From Chlorobiota bacterium (GTDB lineage: Bacteria > Bacteroidota > Ignavibacteria > OLB7), in assembly GCA_021296135.1 (NCBI GenBank), contig JAGWAZ010000008.1:1-61102 (forward strand): a DNA stretch of 61,102 nt, written 5' to 3'. This document shows positions 55,030-61,102 of this stretch, one piece after another. Position 1 is the first letter of the stretch; the number at the start of each line of letters is the position of its first letter. The position numbers and the translations under genes are program-made. The notes beneath the pieces were generated by a model. The model was not told the DNA's origin and made no database searches. It saw only the letters and a program-made list of their open reading frames with translations.

Positions 55030-55956
55030 ATGCCAATGAACTGCGCAATCATCGGTTCCGGTAATATCGGAACAGACCTTATGATAAAAATCCTTCGGCT
55101 TTCTGAAGAGTTGGAAGTGAAGATGTTAGTCGGCATCGATCCTGAGTCGGATGGTCTTGCACGAGCCGGACGAATGGGGGTCGAGACAACACACAAAGGA
55201 ATTGATGGATTGGTCAACAGTCCGCTGTTTGAAGGCATTGACATCCTCTTCGATGCTACAAGTGCGAAGGCTCATCTTCATCATGCTCCGATTCTCAAGG
55301 AACATGGAAAAAGATCGATTGATCTGACACCTGCTGCTGTCGGTCCCTACGTTGTGCCGGTAGCAAACCTGACCGAACATCTGGATGCTCCTAACGTCAA
55401 CATGGTCACCTGTGGCGGGCAGGCGACTATCCCGATCCTCTGGGCCGTCAGTTGTGTTGCACCTGTGATCTATGGGGAGATTGTTGCTTCTATAGCCAGC
55501 AAGTCGGCTGGCCCGGGAACGCGTGCGAACATTGACGAGTTCACCGAGACTACGGCCCGTGGTATTGAGGAGATAGGGGGAGCACGCAAAGGGAACGCAA
55601 TTATTATCCTCAACCCGGCCGAACCTCCCCTTATCATGCGAGATACTGTCTATGCTTTCTGCGAGAATGGCGACGAGAAGGAGATAACCGAATCAATCGA
55701 TGAAACGGTTGCACGGGTTGCCGAATACGTACCGGGCTATAGAGTGTTGAAAGACCCGATATTCGACGAACAAAAGATCGCGATGCCTGACTTTGGCGAG
55801 TATCATGGATTGAAAGTGACCTGTCTCCTGGAGGTAGAAGGGGCCGGACATTACCTGCCGAAGTATGCTGGAAACCTGGACATCATGACATCGGCTGCTT
55901 TGCAGGTAGGAGAAGTGATGGCGAGGTATATGCAGAAAGAGGTGGTAGATAACTGA
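55030..55956 (+). CDS. mhpF: Acetaldehyde dehydrogenase (acylating)
   Basis: 308 aa. NAD-binding [16 protein letters not shown] (about 6-21), catalytic Cys128 in [13 protein letters not shown], and the dimerisation/aldolase-interacting C-terminal half ([23 protein letters not shown]). Converts acetaldehyde, NAD+ and CoA to acetyl-CoA, normally receiving acetaldehyde by channelling from the aldolase encoded 56 bp downstream. ATG 55030 or 55036 could be used; neither has a strong ribosome site. Confidence 0.93.
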   Translation: MPMNCAIIGSGNIGTDLMIKILRLSEELEVKMLVGIDPESDGLARAGRMGVETTHKGIDGLVNSPLFEGIDILFDATSAKAHLHHAPILKEHGKRSIDLTPAAVGPYVVPVANLTEHLDAPNVNMVTCGGQATIPILWAVSCVAPVIYGEIVASIASKSAGPGTRANIDEFTETTARGIEEIGGARKGNAIIILNPAEPPLIMRDTVYAFCENGDEKEITESIDETVARVAEYVPGYRVLKDPIFDEQKIAMPDFGEYHGLKVTCLLEVEGAGHYLPKYAGNLDIMTSAALQVGEVMARYMQKEVVDN

Positions 55957-56012
55957 TTTGGTAAACCGTAAAGTCCTGGTTCAATAATCATTACGGCAGG
56001 AGTTCTCAACAG

Positions 56013-57035
56013 ATGTCTTCACGACTGATTATCAACGACGTCACATTGCGCGACGGAATGCATGCTGTAGCGCATCAATACTCGCTCGAGCAGATGCAGG
56101 CGATTGCCCGCAAGCTGGACGAGGCAGGCATCCCGATTATTGAGGTGACCCATGGGGACGGGCTGAGCGGATCGAGCTTTAACTATGGATTCCCTGCACA
56201 TAGTGATCTTGAATATATCCGGGCTGTTAAGGAAGTTGTAATGCAAGCAAAAGTTGCTGCGCTTCTGTTACCAGGTATCGGGACAATCGAAGAGATGAAA
56301 GAGGCTCACAAAGCTGGAGTCGATACGATTCGTGTTGCCACACACTGCACAGAAGCCAATATCGCTGCTCAGCATATAGAAACAGCTCGTGACATGGGCT
56401 TCGACACAGTCGGTTTCCTGATGATGGCACACATGATTCCAACCCCCCAGCTTCTTGAGCAGGCGAAGCTTATAGAGAGCTATGGTGCTCAATGTGTCTA
56501 CATCACCGATTCGGCAGGAGCGCTCCTGATGGATGAAACGCGGGAGCGTGTTAGAGCCTTTAAGAACGAACTCGGTTGCGAGGTCGGATTTCACAATCAC
56601 AACAATCTCGGTCTTGGCGTGGCGAATACGGTTATCGCTGTGGAAGAAGGAGCTGATCGCGTTGACGCATCGTTAGCAGGTATGGGAGCCGGAGCAGGAA
56701 ACTGTCCGCTTGAAGTTCTGGTGGCAGTTTTGCAACGCATGGAGATCGAGACAGAAGTTGAATTGTATCCGCTGATAGATGGTGCAGATCAGATTGTTCG
56801 ACCTCTTCAACAACGCCCGGTGCAGACCGATGGAAACGCTCTTATGCTCGGCTATGCCGGCGTTTACTCCTCCTTCCTTCTTCATACAGAGCGTGCCTCG
56901 AAACGCTTCGGTGTTGATTCACGGGATGTTCTTATCGAGCTCGGACGTCGCAAAATGGTTGGCGGACAAGAGGATATGATCGTCGATGTGGCCCTTGACC
57001 TTCTCAAGCAGGAAACGAGCGCCGAAGCAGACTGA
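56013..57035 (+). CDS. mhpE: 4-hydroxy-2-oxovalerate aldolase
   Basis: 340 aa, DRE-TIM metallolyase barrel. [15 protein letters not shown] carries Arg13/Asp14 and the catalytic His17 region; [14 protein letters not shown] holds the metal-binding His194/His196. The C-terminal communication domain is present ([28 protein letters not shown]). Cleaves 4-hydroxy-2-oxovalerate to pyruvate and acetaldehyde. AGGAG about 11 nt before the ATG. Last gene of the lower meta-cleavage group. Confidence 0.95.
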   Translation: MSSRLIINDVTLRDGMHAVAHQYSLEQMQAIARKLDEAGIPIIEVTHGDGLSGSSFNYGFPAHSDLEYIRAVKEVVMQAKVAALLLPGIGTIEEMKEAHKAGVDTIRVATHCTEANIAAQHIETARDMGFDTVGFLMMAHMIPTPQLLEQAKLIESYGAQCVYITDSAGALLMDETRERVRAFKNELGCEVGFHNHNNLGLGVANTVIAVEEGADRVDASLAGMGAGAGNCPLEVLVAVLQRMEIETEVELYPLIDGADQIVRPLQQRPVQTDGNALMLGYAGVYSSFLLHTERASKRFGVDSRDVLIELGRRKMVGGQEDMIVDVALDLLKQETSAEAD

Positions 57036-57151
57036 GTTCTTTTGTTGGACAGCTTGCTGTTGATATTAGACTCCTAACTTCTAATGTGAATCACAAGCAG
57101 TGATAGGAAACGGCTGGAAGCGGTTCTCTCCTGCGAGAGGATCACTCGGAT

Positions 57152-57171
57152 CACCGCGCTAAAGCACGGTG
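57152..57171. repeat. Imperfect palindromic repeat unit
   Basis: CACCG-C-GC and GC-A-CGGTG flank a 4-nt loop (TAAA); GCTAAC continues to the right. Placed between mhpE and a convergent gene; no U-run. Similar phrases (CCGTGCTTTAGCGCGG) are familiar as dispersed elements in several phyla. Confidence 0.35.
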
Positions 57172-57211
57172 CTAACTTGTAGAGTTCTCTACGCTTACTT
57201 CTCACTTTCCA

Positions 57212-58357
57212 CTAAAATAGCTGTCCGTACTTCCTCGAGTTACAGGGATCGCTTGCATCGTAGAGGAAGAAGCCTTCCTCGGCAGTAAGGATCAGCAAGT
57301 CTCTATACCAGATGACGTCGTATGCTGTCAGGTCGTCGAGCAGAGCACACTGCGTAATGTTGTTCAGATCGCCTGTTTTCATGGTCCTCAATCCCGAACT
57401 TCCATCGCAGACAAGGACTGTGCCGTTGCGTGCCGCAAGTCCGTATGGACCATCCATCTCTACCGTTTTCAGCAGCTTCGGATTCTTTATGTTGCTGATG
57501 TCGATGATATCGAGTTGATCGGTGAAGCCACCACAGGGAGACCCGCCTCGGAGTGTCACGTAGGCTCGGTCACCGTCAACGACAACCGGGTCGCAACTTC
57601 TGCGATGGGTGAACTCCGAGACACGAACTGGCTCTTCGGGATTATCACGTGAGTATATATACATCCCTTGCTGTCCACCGATAAAGAGATGATCTCCGTC
57701 GTGGAAGATCGTCTCGATACCCCGATCCACATAGACCATGTTGCGATAGCGTGGACGTGCCGGGTCACTGATGTCAAAAACCTTGATCTGCTCTCGGTCT
57801 ATACAGTAGAGGTAATCCCCGACGATCATGAAGCGAGCGAGCGAGCCACCCTGACCGGAGGCATCGGCTCCGTCTAGAGTTTGCAAATTAGAAGACTGGG
57901 TACCTGGAGAAATCGGGGCATCCTCATCCTTACAACCGATACTTCCGCATCCCAAAAGGCCACCGACGTCGTCATCCTCCACCCGGTCTCTTCCGCCCCG
58001 GTCATCCCGGACAGGGTAGTAGTTCAGATACTGAAAAACCTTGAGAACTGAATCGACTATTCTTGGCGATGCCGGGTTGCTGATGTCGTAGACCAACAGA
58101 TCATACTGGCGATCGGCGTACATATAGTTCCCGGTGGCCGCAACATCGCTGTTTCCTTCGATCTCGATTTTGCCGAGCTCGGCGACCGCAGCCGGATTTG
58201 CAATGTTGTAGAAGCGAATATCGTGACCGGGTGTTGTGCGAATCAATGTATTGCCGATGAGATAGATCTTTGAAATCTCGTCACCGTTGTGATTCTTCGT
58301 GTAGCCGAAGGAGAGAAGAACAAGCAGAAGAAGAAGGAGAATGTTTGTGCGTTTCAT
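57212..58357 (-). CDS. Exported LVIVD-repeat propeller protein
   Basis: 381 aa from ATG 58357 (MKRTNILLLLLLVLLSFGYTK signal); six upstream codons are open. Repeats of the LVIVD type: IRFYNIANPAAVAELGKIEI, LLVYDISNPASPRIVDSVL, IKVFDISDPARPRYRNMVY, MYIYSRDNPEEPVRVSEF, LDIIDISNIKNPKLLKTVEM. A Cys/Asp-rich insert (GGLLGCGSIGCKDEDA) interrupts the propeller. No T9SS domain, unlike the larger LVIVD protein at 39.5 kb. The following 330 bp on the upstream side (58376-58706) contains no gene I can support. Confidence 0.8.
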   Translation of the reverse strand: MKRTNILLLLLLVLLSFGYTKNHNGDEISKIYLIGNTLIRTTPGHDIRFYNIANPAAVAELGKIEIEGNSDVAATGNYMYADRQYDLLVYDISNPASPRIVDSVLKVFQYLNYYPVRDDRGGRDRVEDDDVGGLLGCGSIGCKDEDAPISPGTQSSNLQTLDGADASGQGGSLARFMIVGDYLYCIDREQIKVFDISDPARPRYRNMVYVDRGIETIFHDGDHLFIGGQQGMYIYSRDNPEEPVRVSEFTHRRSCDPVVVDGDRAYVTLRGGSPCGGFTDQLDIIDISNIKNPKLLKTVEMDGPYGLAARNGTVLVCDGSSGLRTMKTGDLNNITQCALLDDLTAYDVIWYRDLLILTAEEGFFLYDASDPCNSRKYGQLF

Positions 58358-58375
58358 ATCCCTATCCCACCTCAA

Positions 58376-58706
58376 AAAAAAAGTTCGGTTGATGTATTAC
58401 AAGCCCTTTGGGTCGGGTTCGGTTCCATTGAGAAGGTTCTCGTCCTGTAATAATCGATCAAGGAAGAGCTTGTTTCAGATAAGGACACATAAGTAGAAGA
58501 TTTATAACATAGATCCGGCCTTTGAAGGAGAGGGCTATGTCTCCGGAGGCTCGAGCTTTATCTGAGTCGTTTTCTCCCGCAAAAGCGTTCCAAGGCCTCT
58601 CCCGGTAATCTTGCTTTCCAGCCATGGAACAACCGGGAACCGGGCAATGAGTGCCGGTCTGTTCCGATGCACCTGACTCTTCTAATACCGATAGAATTTA
58701 CTGATT
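58376..58706. other. Intergenic stretch
   Basis: About 330 bp between two minus-strand genes. It must contain the promoter of the LVIVD gene and the end of the dioxygenase transcript. No convincing hairpin, gene or repeat was recognised; a 23-codon plus-strand frame starting near 58535 behind AAGGAGAGG is too short to support. Confidence 0.35.
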
Positions 58707-59663
58707 CTACACTTTTGTCATTATGCGTGTTTGTTTTGCGTCGCCTGCACTCAATCGGCAGAAGTACGTGCCCGCGTCAACCTGCTTCCCTTTGTCGTCA
58801 GTACCGCTCCAGTCAACAACGTGTGTTCCCTCTGTCATCTGTCGGTCGAGAAGCGTTGAGATCGATCTTCCATGCAGATCATAAACCTTCAGTGTTACGT
58901 TTTCAGGTCGGGCAAGATAGAGTGGAACGCGAGTCGTATGTGTAAATGGATTAGGATGATTCTGACGAAGACGTGTTCCTTGTCGAGAGGTCTCCTCATC
59001 CACGCTTGAGGGCGGTTCTACGTTCAGGACAATGTCGAAGATACCGTGCTGAACATTATCCCGTTCTTTGAGCCGGATGATTCTTCCGGCTGCATCAGGA
59101 TGCGAAGCGGCAGCATCGCTCTTGATGTATGGATCCCCTTCGAAGTAAAGCTGCGTCTCCAGATCAGCAATACCAGGATACCGGACAATCAAGTGAATGT
59201 GACTTGGACGGTATTGCGCTCCGTTCAGGTAGTATCCCGGCTTGATTGTCTCCAGAACAAACATTCCCTTGGAGTCAGTCCGGATGATACCACGCAGATT
59301 ATAATCCTCCCCCGAAGGGTTCTTACAGTTCATGTTTATGTGTTCCTGTTCGCTATAGCAGCCGTCATTGTCGGCGTGCCAGATGTCGAGCTCAACGTTG
59401 CTTAAAGGACTCATGCAATCGTTGGCATAGACTGTTCCGGTTAGACGGAGCCGCTCACCCGGCTCCTCAGGTGCGGCGAGCATATATCGCTCTGGTGCGC
59501 CAGGTTTGTCAAAGGGGCCAGTACGAAACAAATCGACCGTTGTCGTATCACAGTCATCGACTCGGGAGCTCAGTCCTCGTGGAATAATTGTGAAGGCCGC
59601 GGCTCCGAGAAGACCGGTTCGCAGAAAAACGCGCCGTTTGTTTCCTTCATGATTCTTTTTCAT
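58707..59663 (-). CDS. Tat-exported intradiol ring-cleavage dioxygenase-like protein with T9SS sorting domain
   Basis: 318 aa; AAGGA about 8 nt before the ATG. Residues 1-30: twin-arginine signal KRRVFLRTGLLGAAAF. Residues about 70-215: intradiol dioxygenase fold, VELDIWHADNDGCYS, YNLRGIIRTDSKGMFVLETIKPGYYL, YRPSHIHLIVRYP. All four iron ligands can be placed: Tyr103, Tyr145 (or Tyr144), His155, His157. Residues about 233-318: T9SS type A sorting domain with NHPNPFTHTTRVPLYL, VTLKVYDLHGRSISTLLD and DAGTYFCRLSAG. It would be folded with iron in the cytoplasm, exported by Tat and then secreted across the outer membrane. Substrate unknown; a structural use of the fold is possible. An AraC gene and a direct repeat are upstream. 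Confidence 0.85.
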   Translation of the reverse strand: MKKNHEGNKRRVFLRTGLLGAAAFTIIPRGLSSRVDDCDTTTVDLFRTGPFDKPGAPERYMLAAPEEPGERLRLTGTVYANDCMSPLSNVELDIWHADNDGCYSEQEHINMNCKNPSGEDYNLRGIIRTDSKGMFVLETIKPGYYLNGAQYRPSHIHLIVRYPGIADLETQLYFEGDPYIKSDAAASHPDAAGRIIRLKERDNVQHGIFDIVLNVEPPSSVDEETSRQGTRLRQNHPNPFTHTTRVPLYLARPENVTLKVYDLHGRSISTLLDRQMTEGTHVVDWSGTDDKGKQVDAGTYFCRLSAGDAKQTRIMTKV

Positions 59664-59754
59664 AGTAGTATCCTTATAATAGAAGTTAGAAATGAGACAT
59701 CGTATTTCTTATGGAACAACTACGGTAATATACACTCTGGCAGATAAGTGTAGG

Positions 59755-59796
59755 TAGGACAAATTGCGGATAAAGTAGGACAGATTGCGGATAAAG
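59755..59796. promoter_or_regulatory. 21-bp tandem direct repeat, candidate AraC-family operator
   Basis: Two adjacent 21-bp units (59755-59775 and 59776-59796), each TAGGACA...TTGCGGATAAAG, identical at 20 of 21 positions. They lie 92-133 bp upstream of the dioxygenase start and 8 bp beyond the araC-like stop codon. A 21-bp period is two helical turns, the spacing expected for an AraC-type dimer on direct half-sites. Confidence 0.6.
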
Positions 59797-59804
59797 CAGG
59801 ATTT

Positions 59805-60707
59805 TTATGCTGAAGTCGCATCACCCTCTTCGAACTGCTTACGAAATAGTCCCGGGGCTTTGCCAACTCGATCCCGGAAGAAGCGCGAGAAGTACGAGCG
59901 ATCATCAAAGCCGAGGGTAGAGGCTATGTCCTTGATTGGGTAGTTCGAATGAGCCAGAAGACGTTTTGCCTCCAGAAGAATCCGTTCCTGAATCAACGAA
60001 CTAACAGTTTTACCGGTAATTCTCTTTACCACATCGTTCAAGTATTTCGGTGTGACGTAAAGCGAATATGCATAGGCTGAGACTTCGTGCATTGCGTAGA
60101 AGTTCCGTTCGATCATCCTCCGTAGTTTTCTCTGAAGGCGGGAATTGCTTGTTTCCTCAACGCTTATCCCCTCCGAATCTTCAAAGAGTCGGCGCGATGT
60201 GATAAGCAGAAGGTTCAGAAGTGAGCGAATGGCATCATCGCAATATGGGTTCATGTTCTCTAACTCATGTCGAATCCCGTTAATTGTTCGAACAATTTCC
60301 TCGTTTGCGGCCGGATTCAGGTTGATAATCGGTCGTGGATGGTTTTGATTCAGGAGAGGGATATCATGCAGAATATCTCGGTTTATCAGATTCAGATAGT
60401 AAAAATCGTCGGTAAAAAGGATCGCCCATCCATCTGAATCTGCATCGCGACGTACCTGATGGACTTGGCCTGGCGAGACAAAATGAAGGCAGGGAGCTTC
60501 AATCGAGAACGACGTGAAGTCAATGTCATGCTCTCCTCGTCCATGTCGAAAGTAGAAGATTTCATAGTAGTTATGGCGATGTGGGCGCGAGTAATCATAG
60601 CTCCCCCCATCGAACTGCGTTATCTCTACAAGTCGGAACGGATGCTCCAGACTGTCCCCGTGATCCAGCGAATACATCGGTATTATTGTGTTGAGTTCGT
60701 TGTTCAA
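59805..60707 (-). CDS. AraC family transcriptional regulator
   Basis: 300 aa. N-terminal cupin-like ligand domain (about 20-110: RPHRHNYYEIFYFRHGRGEHDIDFTSFSIEAPCLHFVSPGQVHQV), C-terminal AraC double helix-turn-helix (about 195-290: MHEVSAYAYSLYVTPKYLNDVVKRITGKTVSSLIQERILLEAKRLLAHSNYPIKDIASTLGFDDRSYFSRFFRDRVGKAPGLFR). Start uncertain: TTG at 60707 has AGGGGG 5 nt upstream, while ATG at 60677 has none; the first ten residues are not conserved. Located just upstream of the secreted dioxygenase, with a direct repeat between the two, so it likely regulates that gene. Confidence 0.88.
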   Translation of the reverse strand: MNNELNTIIPMYSLDHGDSLEHPFRLVEITQFDGGSYDYSRPHRHNYYEIFYFRHGRGEHDIDFTSFSIEAPCLHFVSPGQVHQVRRDADSDGWAILFTDDFYYLNLINRDILHDIPLLNQNHPRPIINLNPAANEEIVRTINGIRHELENMNPYCDDAIRSLLNLLLITSRRLFEDSEGISVEETSNSRLQRKLRRMIERNFYAMHEVSAYAYSLYVTPKYLNDVVKRITGKTVSSLIQERILLEAKRLLAHSNYPIKDIASTLGFDDRSYFSRFFRDRVGKAPGLFRKQFEEGDATSA

Positions 60708-60855
60708 CTCGGCCCCCTGTGTTGATGTTCTGTGGTAACTGAAAGAGTCCGGATTCTTGTGGACAAATTACTCTTTACAGGGGGAATAACAATTGAGGGA
60801 TGATTTCGGTAGGACCTTTGGTTGCAAGAAGATCTCGGTTCGGGTGAACAACGAA

Positions 60856-61102
60856 TAGCCCAGCGGTTTACGGCTGGGAAGATGTGATCGGATCGACCCT
60901 CGGGGCTACCCATAACCCGGCGTTTTACGAATAGCCCAGTCGTTTACGGCTGGGATGATGAGAGCAAAGCTAGCCCAGTCGTTTACGGCCGGGAAGATGT
61001 GATCGGATCGACCCTCGGGGCTACCCATAGCCCGGCGTTTTACGAATAGCCCAGTCGTTTACGGCTGGGATGATGAGAGCAAAGCTAGCCCGGCGTTTTA
61101 CG
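60856..61102. repeat. 115-bp tandem repeat array of hairpin-forming units, running off the window
   Basis: Two full units (60856-60970 and 60971-61085, four differences in 115 bp) and the start of a third (61086-61102). Each unit holds two TAGCCCAG...GTTTACGG...CTGGGA hairpins (for example 60856 and 60931; 60971 and 61046) and a half-hairpin reading CCCGGCGTTTTACG. The region 60708-60855 before it contains no gene. Confidence 0.9.

Noticed and set aside
60856-61102. Possible CRISPR array or tRNA cluster
   Set aside because: The 115-bp units are near-identical throughout with no variable spacers, and the hairpins do not form a cloverleaf.

Overview
The window looks like chromosomal DNA of a Gram-negative member of the Bacteroidota/Chlorobiota/Kapabacteria (FCB) lineage. 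The case rests on type IX secretion (T9SS) C-terminal sorting domains on several secreted proteins, tandem CarboxypepD_reg/TonB-dependent receptors, an exbB-exbD-exbD-tonB-PstS-like-TPR cluster, PorE-like proteins (PD40 propeller plus OmpA domains), an IgGFc-binding/choice-of-anchor-D giant protein, and a serine-palmitoyltransferase-like gene. The exact phylum is an inference. I see no tRNA, rRNA, CRISPR array or prophage.

Layout. 1-6.2 kb: tail of an IS30-like transposase, two tandem TonB-dependent receptors, then debris (TPR fragment, frameshifted IS1595 remnant). 6.2-7.6 kb: prmC and dtd. 7.7-15.4 kb: STAS protein, the ExbB/ExbD/ExbD/TonB energising cluster, a small membrane protein, a PstS-like lipoprotein, a TPR protein and a DUF1573 protein. 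15.6-26.6 kb: an ECF sigma factor, a membrane-anchored PD40 protein that may be its sensor/anti-sigma partner, a PorE-like protein, a 1392-aa T9SS cargo and a beta-barrel protein, closed by a strong terminator. 26.7-35.1 kb (minus strand): HpnE-like oxidase, MTHFR fused to a homocysteine-methyltransferase-like domain without its zinc cysteines, a sulfite-dehydrogenase-like operon with an outer-membrane partner, and a fusion of a serine-palmitoyltransferase-like enzyme to a GNAT acyltransferase. 35.2-39.1 kb: DUF488, a noncoding stretch dense in DnaA-box-like 9-mers (candidate oriC), hsp20 and dnaK. 39.1-48.3 kb: a secreted LVIVD propeller, a CxxxCH lipoprotein, decayed DUF362 and MgtE fragments, a DEDDh exonuclease, a lone IS3 OrfA-like protein, DUF427. 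48.3-53.5 kb: a K+ channel overlapping a gene for a protein with eight 22-residue repeats, an NhaP antiporter, an OmpA protein followed by a 7 x 8-bp tandem repeat. 53.5-57.0 kb: lower meta-cleavage (aminomuconate) pathway. 57.2-61.1 kb: LVIVD protein, Tat + T9SS intradiol dioxygenase, AraC regulator, and a 115-bp tandem repeat array running off the right edge.

How the parts fit. Much of the window is envelope biology: TonB energisation, outer-membrane receptors, peptidoglycan-anchored OmpA proteins, T9SS cargo and possible sphingolipid synthesis. A second theme is aromatic/kynurenine-type catabolism: aminomuconate deaminase, oxopentenoate hydratase, aldolase and acylating acetaldehyde dehydrogenase convert a ring-cleavage product to pyruvate and acetyl-CoA, while the ring-cleavage steps that would feed them are not in view. 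The nearby secreted intradiol dioxygenase has an AraC regulator upstream and a 21-bp direct repeat in its promoter, which looks like a small regulated unit.

The most interesting observations are the Spt-GNAT fusion, the 22-residue solenoid beside the K+ channel, the pseudo-homocysteine-methyltransferase/MTHFR fusion, the Tat/T9SS dioxygenase with its candidate AraC operator, the sigma factor/PD40 sensor pair, the candidate origin, and the 115-bp hairpin array.
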